64,000 nucleotides of DNA from Athripsodes cinereus (GCA_947579605.1 OX388314.1:1860001-1924000); one strand, 5' to 3'. Shown: positions 35,810 through 46,569, numbered from the stretch's first letter. A program made the numbers and translations. Notes: generated by a model not told the origin, from the letters alone.

Positions 35810-35866
<57 letters not shown>

Positions 35867-35930
35867 GTTTAAAATGTATTTTTGAAATTGGCCTCAGAGC
35901 CGTTTAAATGTATAAATAAATAAATAAATG
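35690..35930 (+). mobile_element. Retroelement 3' tail with a 51-T tract
   Basis: A LINE-like 3'-UTR (GTTTGTGTGTCTG-like GT-rich sequence) runs into an uninterrupted T tract at 35811-35861, then GGCCTCAGAGCCGTTTAAAT and AAATAAATAAATAAATG. The Phe-rich open frame across the T tract is an artefact. No gene lies in 35931-36440. Confidence 0.5.
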
Positions 35931-37020
35931 TATCTGAAAAATGTACACTACCGCAATCTTTCGTAACACATCAAAGTATCGCTGTATTAAGATTTGCCTC
36001 AATCATATAGGGTACTTAATAGCATTTTTTTTAATTTTGGCTATCCACCCGTTATCGAGTGACTTGTAAATAATTATAATACAATATTTTCTGCAAAAAG
36101 GATGAGTGAGCGAGTAAATATGTGAAAAAGACGTTTTTTTCTACAGTGTTGCGATTTATTAAACAATTTTCTCCTTTTATACCATTACTCAGGAAAATTG
36201 CTTTTGTTATCTTTGGCGTATTTGTCAATTTGATGATTATTTTCTAAATGAATTCAGTTTTAAAACTAGTAATAATAACGATTCTGTTTTGTGTTAGGAA
36301 GAGTGGAAGCATATCAGGAGTGTGTGTGGGAATGAGGGAGATGGACTAACTAACAAACCATTTATAATAATAACGGAGGAATACTGTAACGAAGCGTTAA
36401 ACGTTTCGAGAACCTTATTTTGTGAGTTTTTTTTGCACCTAGCAAATAATTGGTCTCCTTTAGTTTTCGAGTGTCCTGCACTGAGAAAAATACTCACAAC
36501 GAATCATTGGTACGTACTATCAGATTAGGACCAGAGAAAGTACAAACGATTCATTAGTACGAATCTATAATATTAACCTATCGCAAACAAGTCGTTGGTA
36601 AATTTACCAACAATTTGTTTGCGATAGGTTAATATTATAGATTCGTACTAATGAATCGTTTGTACCTACTGACTCTGGTCTTAATCTGATAGTACGTACT
36701 AGTGATGTAACGAATATTCGCATTCGCATTCGCATTCGCGAATATTCGCATATTTCAAAGTATTCGCATTCGCAAAAAAATATGCGAATGTTTTGCGAAT
36801 ATTATTTTAGTAATAAAGTATCTGGTCTGTTCCGTGTTGGCCACATTTGTTGTATTGTTTCCTGTGTTCGTTTGCTTGATGATGTTATTATTATTAGGAG
36901 AAATATGCATTTGTGGAGATTTAATTTATATGTTTGTTTTAAGTATTACAACTGCTATGAGTATAGGGCCCTACAATAATTTTATATTCTATTTAAGGAA
37001 TATTTATATCATACTACAAG

Positions 37021-37960
37021 TTGAACCACACTAAAGTATTCTCTCAGAATTTTCGGGGCTTGAAGACTAAGATCGAGGAGTTTAGAGCAAACTTATTTGC
37101 AAATAGTTATGATATAATTGTTCTGACGGAAGCTTGGCTAAATTGTGGCATATTTGACAGCGAACTTTTTCAAAACGAATATACAGTTTACCGCAAGGAT
37201 AGGGATTTCATGTTGAGTGGTAAAAGGGATGGAGGTGGGGTCTTAATTGCTGTGGATCGGACACTAGGATATTCATCCACTCTTGTTTGGGATGATACTG
37301 GTGAAAGTTTTTTTTACCAGTATTCGTTTTTCATCGGTAACGCATGAAAAAATGCTCACCGCTACTGGGTGTAGTATATGTATATACCGCCTTCCACATC
37401 CTTAGATACTTAAAACATCTTTTTTTTTAAAGTATATCTGAACGTTTAATCAGCTATTACGGCAAAACGGATATTTTCTTATTGGAGATTCCAATATCCC
37501 AACAATCCAATGGAAAAAAGACCCCGATGTTGATTCAATCTTTGTTCCGTATTCTTATTCGTGTCCTGTTGCGCAGTATTTGATAGAATCTATATCTTTT
37601 CTCAATATGTTTCAGTCTAACGGAGTTTATAACAGCAATCAAGTTATCTTGGATTTAGTTCTTTCAACTATTCCGTGTTCTGTTACCAGATGTGACTCTC
37701 CACTGGTTGGTAAGGATTCACACTATCCTTCACTGTTGATAGATTATGAGTTTGAAATTGCTGAGGATTTGTCTCAAAATATGATCCAGAAATTAATATA
37801 CTTTAAGTCAAACTTTTCGGAAATAAATTTTGAACTACAAAGTGTTGATTAGGTCAGTGTTTTGGGAAACGGACCGGTGAATAAGATGATTGAATCTTTT
37901 TATGGTTATGTTTTGCCAATAATTGAGAAGCATACACCTACATATGAAGAGGGTGTCACC
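37021..37960 (+). pseudogene. LINE AP-endonuclease remnant, copy 2
   Basis: It has the same blocks as copy 1: QNFRGLKTKIEEF, LTEAWL, YTVYRKDRDF and GGGVLIAV at 37048-37260; GDSNIPTIQW near 37480-37512; KDSHYPSLLID near 37710-37745. It shares the frameshifts between halves with copy 1. In addition, a Trp codon of copy 1 (SVDW) is a TAG stop here at about 37849. Confidence 0.8.
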
Positions 37961-38029
37961 TAATAATTTTCCCAAATGGTTCTCTAATAGAATTCTGTTA
38001 TTGTTTAAGAGAAGTCTAAGGCTTGGCGT

Positions 38030-39880
38030 AAGTTGAAGATGAACCGTAATGATTCTGACTACAATTAATTTTTTCAACTAAGAGCTCAGTTGAAGTTGTC
38101 GCAGAATCACGATTATAGGTCTTTTATTAATAACACTGAGAAGTCACTTAAGGGCAATGTCAAGTCTTTCTTTTCATTCGTGAATTCCCTTAAAGAATCT
38201 AGAGGCTATCCAAGGGTAATGGGTGACGGTGACCAGACTTCGAGCGATCCAGAGGGGATTGCAAACTTGTTTTCGACGTTTTTTGATTCTGTATTTTCAC
38301 TGAATAATTTGCATTATTCTAATACTAAAGAATTGGAAAATATTTTAACTAACTCATGTTTATCCATGGTTAATATCTTGAAATCTGATATTCATAAACG
38401 TTTATTAGGTATAGATGAGACAAAAGGAGTTGGCCCTGATGGTCTAGCACCAATATATTAAAGAGATGTGTAAGTCATTTAACCAAACCATTGTATCTGA
38501 CATTTATTAGAACACCTTGCTGGAGGAGGCAATCTAGACTATGGGACATGGAAAACCCTAAATCGACTGAGATCTGGTGTAGGAAACTGCCGCGACAATA
38601 GAGAACGATTGGGCTTCCTACAGGACGAATCCGGAGCGTGTGACTGTGGTGCAGCACAGACTATGCCACACTTGTTGGAGTGTCCATTGTGCCCTATCAC
38701 TTGCACTATGGAGGATATTTTTGACGCATCTCCACCTGCTGCGCGTTTTGCGCAGTACTGGAAATCAGTTTGATGGGTTTTTTCTCTGGGTTTCGACACG
38801 GTAAATAAATTAGGAGTTAACAAGAAGGATGCTTTCCATGCAAATGGAAGATGGCTAGTATTATTCCTTTGCATAAATCTGGCAGCAAATCGGACGTTCG
38901 TAACTACAGACCAATTTTAATTCTATCACCTATTCCAAAAATATTTGAGGGTATGGTTCGTGAACAAATTACTTTTTTCCTGAAGCCGTATCTTCTTGTA
39001 GAGCAGCATGGATTCATGAGTGGAAGATCGACAGTAATAAATCTGATTTTTTTTCTCAGCTATGGACAATCGTATACAGTTGGATGCCATTTATATCGGC
39101 TTTCAAAAGGCATTTGATAAAGTAGAACATCGACTTTTTTCAACTAAGGTGGATTGACTCATATATTTCTGATAGATTGATGACAGTTAAACTTAACGGT
39201 TACTCATCTGGCAGTGTCAGTGATACATCTGGTGTCCCTCAGGGGTCTTCTTTGGGTCCTTTACTTTTCACGATATTCATAAACAACATAAAAAAGTGCT
39301 TTGACCACTCAGAGCTTCTATTATTTGCGGACGATTTAAAAATATACTGTCAAATTCAATTATTGTTTGACTATGAAATGCTTAACGAGGACTTGGAAAG
39401 ACTACACGAGTACTGTAAAAGAAATAACTTGCACTTGAATCTGGAGAAGTGTAATCTGATCTCTTTTACCAAAAATAGAAACAAAATTCGATAAATTTAC
39501 AATATCCATAATCATGATTTAAAAGAAGTAAATAAGATTAGAGATTTAGGTGTGGTGTTTGACTCTGAGCTTCACTTTGATGATCACGTGAACAAAATTA
39601 TCGAAGAGAGCAATAAAATACTGGGATTTATTCTGAGATCTACAAAGTCATTTAGGTTATATGAATCGTATTTGTACTTGTACTTATCGTTGTTTCGCTC
39701 CAAGCTGGAGGACTGTTCCTCTGTATGGAATCCACATTTTAAAAAATATGTCGATCAAGTTGAGAGAACTCAGTCTAAATTCATTCGTTTGGTTAGGAAG
39801 AGATTGCATTATCCTGTATTTATTAAAGATTTGCCTAAATTGGAATTGTGAAGAGTTTTGCTGGATGCATGCAACCTGAG
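38030..39880 (+). pseudogene. LINE reverse transcriptase remnant, copy 2
   Basis: Linker (38090-38461), fingers (38851-38980, IIPLHKSGSKSDVRNYRPI), motif A (about 39090-39120, YIGFQKAFDKVEHR), motif B (GVPQGSSLGPLLFT, about 39230-39270), motif C (LLFADDLKIY, about 39317-39346) and thumb (39552-39851) are in family order. Motif A has Gly where the catalytic Asp belongs, as in copy 1. The nested LINE fragment is shared with copy 1 as well. Motif A is intact in length here (KAFD readable), unlike copy 1. Confidence 0.85.
38510..38812 (+). mobile_element. Nested LINE 3'-end fragment, copy 2
   Basis: This is the counterpart of 28205-28505. It reads TWKTLNRLRSGVGNCRDN, then CDCGAAQTMPHLLECPLC (a CCHC-type knuckle) and RFAQYWKSV with a stop at 38771-38773. 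A short tail with GGTAAATAAATTA follows. Confidence 0.75.
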
Positions 39881-41067
39881 AAAAATATGCTTGTCCGAAT
39901 ACGATGTGCCTAATATTTTATATAGGATTAACTTTAGAATGCTTCCTTTAACAAGATCTTGTTTTCCGTTCTACATTAAAAAAAAAAACAAAAACGATTG
40001 CAGACTCAAGAAACCCTGTTTATAGAATTTTAAAGTGCCAATTACGTCAGGTTTGTGAGAAAGGAGAGTTGAGGGTAGAATAAGATGAAATAAATATAAA
40101 AAAAAATGTATATGTTTGATAAAATGTGAAGTGTTTGGGATAGTATTAATTTTTAGACTGTTTTTTAAATTTTTAAATTTTTGATTTTTCTGTTTTAAGA
40201 GTTTTTTTGTATTGTTATTGCATACATCAGTGAAGTGTGAATGTGTTTGTGCGAATGAATGTATTAGGTATGTGTGCGAAATTGGGTGAGCAGCGATTTG
40301 TAATAGGAATGGGTGATTGGATGTATTGTGAATTAATACCTATATTATGTGTAAGATTTTCTATAATTGTTTTGTGTGTTATTGCTGAAGTATGCACTGT
40401 TTCGATGTAAGACTATTGGAATGTTTTTGTCGCTTACATGTTTATATTTATATGTCTTTCATCTGTTGTGTACCATGTAAATGAAGAAACAAATCAGTAA
40501 TTCGGTGAAAGTACCGGATACTTACCCGGTACATTGTGGAAAAAGGTACTGCAAGAAAATATTCTTTAAGAAAACCGAGGAGTTTTGGAAAATTTCAAAT
40601 TCCTATACCATTTTCAAGTCAATATTCGCATTCGCATTCGCATTCGCGAATGTCGGCATGAAATATTCGCATTCGCATTCGCATTCGCGAATATCCAAAA
40701 TCAGACATTCGTTACATCACTAGTACGTACCAATGATTCGTTGTGAAATTTCGTTAGTATTTTTCTCAGTGTGTAAATGGCAGGTTTTCGAAAAATTAAG
40801 ATATTTTAAATTCAGCGATGAGGTTTGCCACCCATCCCGAATATCTTATTTTTATTGGCATGGAGAGGACAGCTTGCATGTTTATTACCTGCGACTGGTC
40901 TACTGGCTACCGCAATTGTGGAGTATGCCGTGATGGTATAATAATAGTAGTAATAGCTATTAAAAAAATAATTGTTTGTTTCCGGATTTATGTTATCGAA
41001 TTCACTATGTTTAATTAACCAATAATCTTTTAACCAATCCAATCATAATATTGTCTTTTAATTTTTT

Positions 41068-41310
41068 AGGTGAATTAAAAAAAAAACAGTATGTACATAG
41101 TTAACTTCCAATTTATTGACTTTATTGATTACGCTTACGAAGACTTTCGACTCCATCTTCAGGCGATTATAAGAAAAGTTTTCTCTAAACTAAACTCACT
41201 TTTCTTATAATCGTCTGAAGATGGAGTCGAGAGTCTCCGGATATGTACTAGTAAGCGTATGTAATAAAATCAATTGGAAGTTAACTAAATAGTGTTTTTT
41301 CAATTCACCT
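41068..41310. mobile_element. Fold-back MITE with about 110-bp arms
   Basis: The ends AGGTGAATT and AATTCACCT are exact complements. The arms share GTTAACTTCCAATT and CTCCATCTTC(A)GNCGATT with its complement. The whole 243-bp element can fold into one imperfect hairpin. No clear duplication of the target was found. Confidence 0.7.
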
Positions 41311-41396
41311 TGAAATGGACAAGTAGTGTACTTACCTTCAGTCAATAATATCAAAATCAAAAAAATAAATAAATTCATTTTCTTTCTTGTTTTCAG

Positions 41397-41564
41397 CGTG
41401 CTCAAAACGTGTCCGTCACTTGCGTATGTATAGAATCTGGAATCGATTCATTTGCCACTCAAGCCGAAGTGTCTCATATTTTACAATCCGATTTCGCTTT
41501 TACGCGTGCTGATAAATTTATTAGCTCTCTGATTTCAAATTTACGTATTCTCTCTACAGTTTAG
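41397..41564 (+). other. Exon-like open segment of unknown origin
   Basis: A strong acceptor (TTTTCTTTCTTGTTTTCAG) is followed by 55 open codons and a stop. The peptide includes RAQNVSVTCVCIESGIDSF, then FATQAEVSHILQSDFAFTRA. I recognise no family. Just downstream, 41640-41770 contains another open stretch (KQPKQKSSNYSEVSHYTDET) that is partly repeated at 43225-43360. The neighbourhood may therefore be a decayed transposable element rather than a host gene. Confidence 0.25.
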
Positions 41565-41639
41565 TACAGTAAGAGTACAATGTCGGATACCATCAAATTA
41601 TATTGCACACCGCATCGTTTCAGAGCTGTACCGAACGAG

Positions 41640-41770
41640 TTTTCAGCATTGATATAGAAATTTTAAGGATGCTTTACCGCGATAATAAATCGAAGGCAAA
41701 GCAACCAAAACAAAAGAGTAGCAATTATTCAGAGGTGTCACATTATACTGATGAAACATTTCCAGAGATT
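41640..41770 (+). repeat. Dispersed repeat R4, copy 1
   Basis: TTACCGCGATAATAAATCGA and AATTATTCAGAGGTGTCACA recur at 43225-43360 (ACGATAATAAATTGAAGGCC, AATTATTCAGAGGTGTCACA). The element class is unknown. Confidence 0.5.
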
Positions 41771-41887
41771 GTTAGATTTTTACACAAAACGGTGCTTTTG
41801 AAAGATGCATTTATTTGATACTAGCTTTTGATTCGGCGCTTAGAGAATTTGGGTTGGTTGTCAGATAATGTTGTATCTATCTCTGTC

Positions 41888-42010
41888 TACTATCAGGACA
41901 TTTCCCATGAGTGGGGTAACCAGCAAACTGACTGCATACGATAAAAATGCAAATAGTCCTCTCCGTGCCACTAAAAAATAAAATATTCACTCATGTTGCT
42001 GAGCTGAAGA
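41888..42010 (-). mobile_element. SINE family A copy
   Basis: The minus orientation is shown by CATTTCCCATGAGTGGGGTA, ATAGTCCTCTCCGTGCCACT and GCTGAGCTGAAGATGTTTCA. The interval 42011-42609 has no supportable gene. Confidence 0.55.
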
Positions 42011-42609
42011 TGTTTCAATTTTGTATGTGATATTTTACGAACACTTTTTTCAAAGGACACTCAAATATTCTGCAGAAAAGACTAAGAGAAAATCTTTACA
42101 GAAGAGTGGTCTATTATTTTCCGTGGAACGCAGAAAGAGGATCGCTTTGAAAAAAAGTGGCTTATTCCTCCTCTATTAACTCCTGAGAGGATCGAATGTA
42201 TTGTAAATTGAATTATTATACCGATTAAATGTGTGTGTGGGTTATATAAAACGATAAATAAGATATCCGTAAATAAATGTGTTGAAAAATCATTTCTTTG
42301 GAAATTTCTCACCCGTTTACTTATTACAGTTATTACTACGCGACAGAAAATTGTCTTGAAAAGTGGCAGCCTCCTAAAAGTCTGAAACATGTCAACACAA
42401 GTTATTATGTATACATATTACCCCATTGCGACTCACAGCATAGACTGTGTCATTCTTTTTAAGCATTTTACCCATTTTATGAATGATCCTCAAGTTTTCT
42501 CACACACGTAGGGTAAAAGGTACGGTAGTGAACCGGTTATGGGATCAAGTTGAATGATAACCATTTATTGTGCTCCTTTAGATAGATAATTATTTAGCAA
42601 AAACACTAC

Positions 42610-42790
42610 TACTTCTATACCATCACGACATATCCCACAAGTGGGGTAGCCAGCAGACCAGCTGGATATAATAAACATGCAAAAAATTAAAACATTCAGG
42701 ATTGGTGGCACACCTCATCGCTGAACTTAAGACGCCTGCCTTTTACGGGCCATTAGAAAACTTACGGAGAAGAATGGGAGATCAATTCTT
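42610..42790 (-). mobile_element. SINE family A copy
   Basis: CCATCACGACATATCCCACA, GTGGGGTAGCCAGCAGACCA, CATTCAGGATTGGTGGCACA and CTCATCGCTGAAC are the reverse complement of the consensus. The copy runs into TGCCTTTTACGGGCC, the 5' block. Confidence 0.65.
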
Positions 42791-43084
42791 GGCCGGGTGC
42801 TCTATGGTTCAAGCACATCATATCAATACTTAAAAAAGTGCAGAGGATAAAAAGTAGTTAACTTATAAGAGTCCTTTATAGAAGGCGTGTCACAAATCAT
42901 AAGGTTTTAAAAACTTTCGTAATACACATAAAATATATTTTATTTATTGATGTGAAGTTTTAAAACAATAAATAGAAACATAATATTATACGTATCAATT
43001 ATTTATTGCGGGGTTAATTTAGTACGCCAGTTACTGGACTGTCTACCCTCAATAATAGATCTCGCTGGTTACTAGATCTCGCTG

Positions 43085-43110
43085 GATGGATGGGGGGGGG
43101 GGAGCGATGT
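43085..43110 (+). repeat. G-rich tract
   Basis: A run of about 12 G follows GGATGGAT at about 43088-43102. The surrounding interval 42791-43857 has no supportable gene apart from repeat R4 copy 2 at 43225-43360. Confidence 0.5.
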
Positions 43111-43857
43111 TATATGGTATGGTGTGCTGCGGATGATGTTTAGGGGTTTGGTTGGTTTGTGGAGGAAGTTCGTGTCAGTTTGTTTCCACCCGGTTACGAG
43201 TGTGGAGTGTTGGGATGGGTGGATGGATACATTGATGTAGGAATTCTATGGATGCCCTCTTACGATAATAAATTGAAGGCCAAACATACCGAAACAAAAT
43301 AATATAAATTATTCAGAGGTGTCACAATGTATTTATTTAACCTTACCAGAATTGAATATTTTACTTTCACACTATATAAATAGGGTAGAACAAGAATTTA
43401 ATGGATTATATTCCTAAAATATTAATGAATTATCACCGATTGACATTACATGACAACTCCAAAATGAAAGACAATCAGGATCGTTCCGTTACCACAGCAA
43501 CACATACTGTCAGTCTAGTGATGTTGAGTCTACTATTATTATAAGGATGTGGGTCTCTTCTTCTTCCTCGTTGTCGTCGTCTCTGCGAAAGGTCAAACGG
43601 TGCTCGGAATAGCTGCTGAGAGCCTAGTGGAATTGGATCAAGTAACTACTTATATTACCTTCTACTACACATTATACACTAGAGTCACTCAACATGTAGT
43701 ACGTACACGTGGATTACTTTCGATGCGGTGCTTAATTTGAAATTTTATCCAGCGAGTTGGAAGTTTGACACAGTTCGGTGTCCCGCTCAAAAATGTATAT
43801 GGCGATCATTTTTTGGGTCATTAGATGTTAATAATTTTTGAACCAATTATGATCTTA

Positions 43858-44180
43858 TTTATTTATTTTATTCTTCACTGTACATTGTTTACAATAATAC
43901 AAATTTACATAGAAAATATCATTTATACAATTCAATGTACAGAGGGCGAGTTTATCGCTAAAATTACTAACCTAAAACTAAAAAAAACTAAAAAAAAAAA
44001 CTAACCCGGTTATTAAAATCAAAAAACAAAACAGACATACATAAATATACATATCTACAGTAATATCATAAATATATAAAAAAAAAAAAAATACAATATA
44101 AAACAAACAAATGAAAAAGGCACATGCAGGCAACAATGCATTCATGGACACATAATAATAAAAAAGTATAACATACATAT
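43858..44180 (-). mobile_element. LINE 3' tail, minus orientation
   Basis: TTTATTTATTTTATTCTTCA followed by CTGTACATTGTTTACAAT and CAATGTACAGAGGGCGAGTT is the reverse complement of the tail type at 47690-47805. The coding part is missing. Confidence 0.5.
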
Positions 44181-44395
44181 ATTGCAGCGTGCACATGCAT
44201 AGGGGAAAGGATTTTAGGAGTCAGATGCTAAATTCAGTGAAAGGAAGTGATTTTTGACAGCTTGTCTGAAAGAAGTTATCTAATGTTGTATTTTAGAATT
44301 GCCAAATTCAATTGAAAATAAGCTGCGATGTTCGCAAAATCGTTAAACTAATCTCTTTTTTGTCCGGTATTTGGTATCAAAAAAGTCTTCTATCT

Positions 44396-44490
44396 ATCTT
44401 TATCATCATGACATCTCCAAAAAGTGAGTCATCCAGCAAACCAAATGCATTAAAAAACATGCAAGCTGTCCTCCCGGTGTTATTAAAAAT
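44396..44490 (-). mobile_element. SINE family A copy, truncated
   Basis: ATCATGACATCTCCAAAAAG, AAACATGCAAGCTGTCCTC and a diverged end. A short C run (TGTCCCCCCCCCC) lies downstream at about 44541. Confidence 0.45.
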
Positions 44491-44883
44491 ATTAAATGTT
44501 AAATTTCTTAGCCAATTGGCTGCATCGATAGTCTCGTTATGTGTCCCCCCCCCCCTTCTGAACCAAATACGCTATTGGTGGATATGTTCTGCATACCTGG
44601 CACATTCTGTTTGTAGTCTATTTAAGTAGTCTATTTAATGAAAACTGTTGTTTGCGTGGCAGGTTCAGGCAGGTTGAATCCGCTTAATTGACAATCTGAG
44701 ATTTCTTGAATATCGTTAAACTTTTAGTACTGTTGCCTGTAGACAGCCTACATTCAAGAGCACTTATTTGACGTGAGATATCAGATAAATATTGTCAATA
44801 CTGTTGAAGTTCTTATTTATTCATGACATAAATAGCAAAGCCTTTTACAAACTTATTAGTTAAGATGAAATACTTATGTTGTC

Positions 44884-45118
44884 GGCCGGTGTGACGTGGA
44901 AATATCGCTATTGTCTGAGAGTCTCGAAGTCCCGGGTTCAATTCCCGGCCAGGGAAAAATAAAAAATACCTCTTTCAAATTGTTCTGGGTCTGGTTTAGT
45001 AAGTTGTAGGTATATTAGTTTATCGTTGCATTATACAAGATTCATGTCTTAGTTTGGAGCTGTCTCATTCTGTGCGAATTGTTTATCTGCATGTATGCTA
45101 CTCGTAATGCTACATAAG
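44884..45118 (+). mobile_element. tRNA-derived SINE copy
   Basis: The head CGGCCGGTGTGACGTGG (A-box region) and CCCGGGTTCAATTCCCGGCC (B box) is followed by a body with TTTATCGTTGCATTATAC, CTTAGTTTGGAGCTGTCTC and GCGAATTGTTTATCTGCATG. These are in the same order as the copies at 8518 and 33559. No gene is visible from 45119 to 45837. Confidence 0.7.
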
Positions 45119-45837
45119 ATTCTAAACTAAGACGGGATCAGGAGTTGCCCTTAATACATGTATAGCTACTCTGTCTAATCATCATACATCACTATCTCAG
45201 TCACATCACATCACAACATTAGTGGATAGAACCTTTTAAGCTCTCATGTATGTACGCTAGGTTGGGATAAGGACCTCTACAATAGCATTAAATCTTTACG
45301 TAGGTAACAAAGTTTTGAACCTACTTATTTGTTCATTGCCAGTGTTATGCTTTACTTTTTCATTTAAAACTTTATTTCAAACGACGTTGCGTACATATAT
45401 TTATATAGAATTGTCGATTTAGATATATGTATTATTCATTATACTAACAAAAATACAGACATCTCGAATTTGCCGTAGGTAAACTCTATTTCAAATTATA
45501 CTCTATAAACTGAAAAAGGTTAACAGATATTGGTGTAATGTGTAAGATCGTGAATTTGAATTTCTTCGTAGGTCTTTGTGTATATAGGTACAGTTCATTG
45601 TAAGATACAGTTTCTACGATGTATTACTTTAGACGTGTTTCCGAATAATAATGAGAGAATATTTTTGTCAGTTGGTTATGTCTTCTCCGATAAAATATTC
45701 CTTAATCAAATATTATGACGTGTGAGCCAAATAACTTGTCTCTGTTTTTCGTTATTGGTTCACATGAATTTTAGTTTTTAAACAAAATTTTCCCTTGGAT
45801 ATATTTATATTACATTTATTATGTACACTTTTTTTTG

Positions 45838-46080
45838 TCTGAAAGAAGGCGTGTGAGAAAACGCGGACGTCCGAGAACTACGTGGCTTGACCACGTGGAT
45901 CAAATTCTCAAGGACGGCCGTGTGTGGAGTAAGAAAAATCCGAAGTGCATGCATGAGAAATTGTATGAATGTAGAGGAAGCGAAAGAAGTATGTAAGGAT
46001 AGATCTATATGGCGTTCTGTTCCCTCTGGCTACCCCACTTGGGACACGGTGGGAGGGTATAGTATATTATTATATTGATA
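45838..46080 (+). pseudogene. RTE-like LINE family B 3' end
   Basis: Two frames give RKRGRPRTTWLDHVDQILKD and then MRNCMNVEEAKEVCKDRSIW, RSVPSGYPTWDTV. The (R)GRPRTTWLDxV...DRSxWR layout is the C-terminal end of RTE/CR1-like LINE proteins. A frameshift lies between them. The end has TACCCCACTTGGGACACGG and TATAGTATATTATTATAT. It is the best-preserved member of family B here and 5'-truncated. Confidence 0.7.
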
Positions 46081-46294
46081 CGGAAAGGCCAAGGCTAACT
46101 TGCACGTTTAAACATTTATTCAAGGAATTATAGTTTCTGAAATAAGTGTCATGAGAAGATTTTGGATGTTAAGTGGTAGGAGCGTGTCACAAATGATACT
46201 GTTCGCCAATGGGTCATGTTTTGAGAATGTTCAATAACAGTTGGTCAAAAAGAGCACTGTTCTTTTGTCTACGAGGATTCCGACGGTCCGGACG

Positions 46295-46470
46295 TCTTTT
46301 TTTCACAACACATCGTTCTTACGACAGCTACATCGGAGCGAAAAGAATGTCGTAGCAAGAGGTAACTCGATTGGCGTAGAAACGTTCTGAATGGAGAAGG
46401 CTGGTTTCTGTCCTGTACTCCCTAGAGGAGCGCTGAAGGTCGACCGAGTGAGTGGTACGTACAGTGTAGT
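46295..46470 (+). pseudogene. LINE C-terminal fragment
   Basis: The frame reads EVTRLA, stop, KRSEWRRLVSVLYSLEER, matching the fragment split by hAT element 1 at 15795-16776. Two in-frame stops show it is dead. Confidence 0.55.
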
Positions 46471-46569
46471 TACTCCGTAATAAAAACACCACCGCAGTCT
46501 CCTTTCTATATTAGAATATGTAAACCACCACACATTATATTACCTATGTGCATGTAGCAGGAAAATTAT

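Larger units (their letters stand above)
36700..40722 (+). mobile_element. hAT-LINE composite, copy 2
   Basis: The 4,023-bp unit has the same terminal repeats as copy 1, TAGTGATGTAACGAAT and its complement. It is flanked by a perfect and self-palindromic 8-bp duplication, GTACGTAC (36692-36699 and 40723-40730). GCGAAT arrays occur at 36714-36790 and 40625-40690. The LINE is on the plus strand. Its own 3' end, judged from the independent tail at 23615, is near 40495 (CCATGTAAATGAAGAAACAAA). That leaves about 100 bp and 225 bp of hAT-end sequence. The Harbinger-like MITE of copy 1 is absent. Confidence 0.9.
36479..40771. mobile_element. Palindromic MITE split by composite copy 2
   Basis: The left end CACTGAGAAAAATACT and right end AGTATTTTTCTCAGTG are exact complements. 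Inside, AACGAATCATTGGTACGTAC occurs on the left and its complement on the right. A long internal palindrome (36537-36661, centre near 36600 at GGTAAATTTACC) makes it fold-back. The composite interrupts it at GTACGTAC. Without the composite the element would be about 260 bp. Its own target duplication is short (possibly TG), so the superfamily is unassigned. Confidence 0.75.
36440..40946 (+). mobile_element. SINE family A copy split by nested insertions
   Basis: The 5' piece (36440-36478: GGTCTCCTTTAGTTTTCGAG, then TGTCCTG) and the 3' piece (40772-40946: TGTAAATGGCAGG, TTCAGCGATGAGGTTTGCCA, GTGGAGTATGCCGTGATGG and a TAG tail) rejoin into the family A order. The two pieces are separated by a palindromic MITE that itself contains composite copy 2. 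Confidence 0.75.

Noticed and set aside
35691..35885. Open frame with a poly-Phe run
   Set aside because: It reads through the 51-T tract of a retroelement tail.
43549..43740. Small open frame with a signal-peptide-like start
   Set aside because: Only hydrophobic start and no recognisable mature domain or splice context; probably chance.
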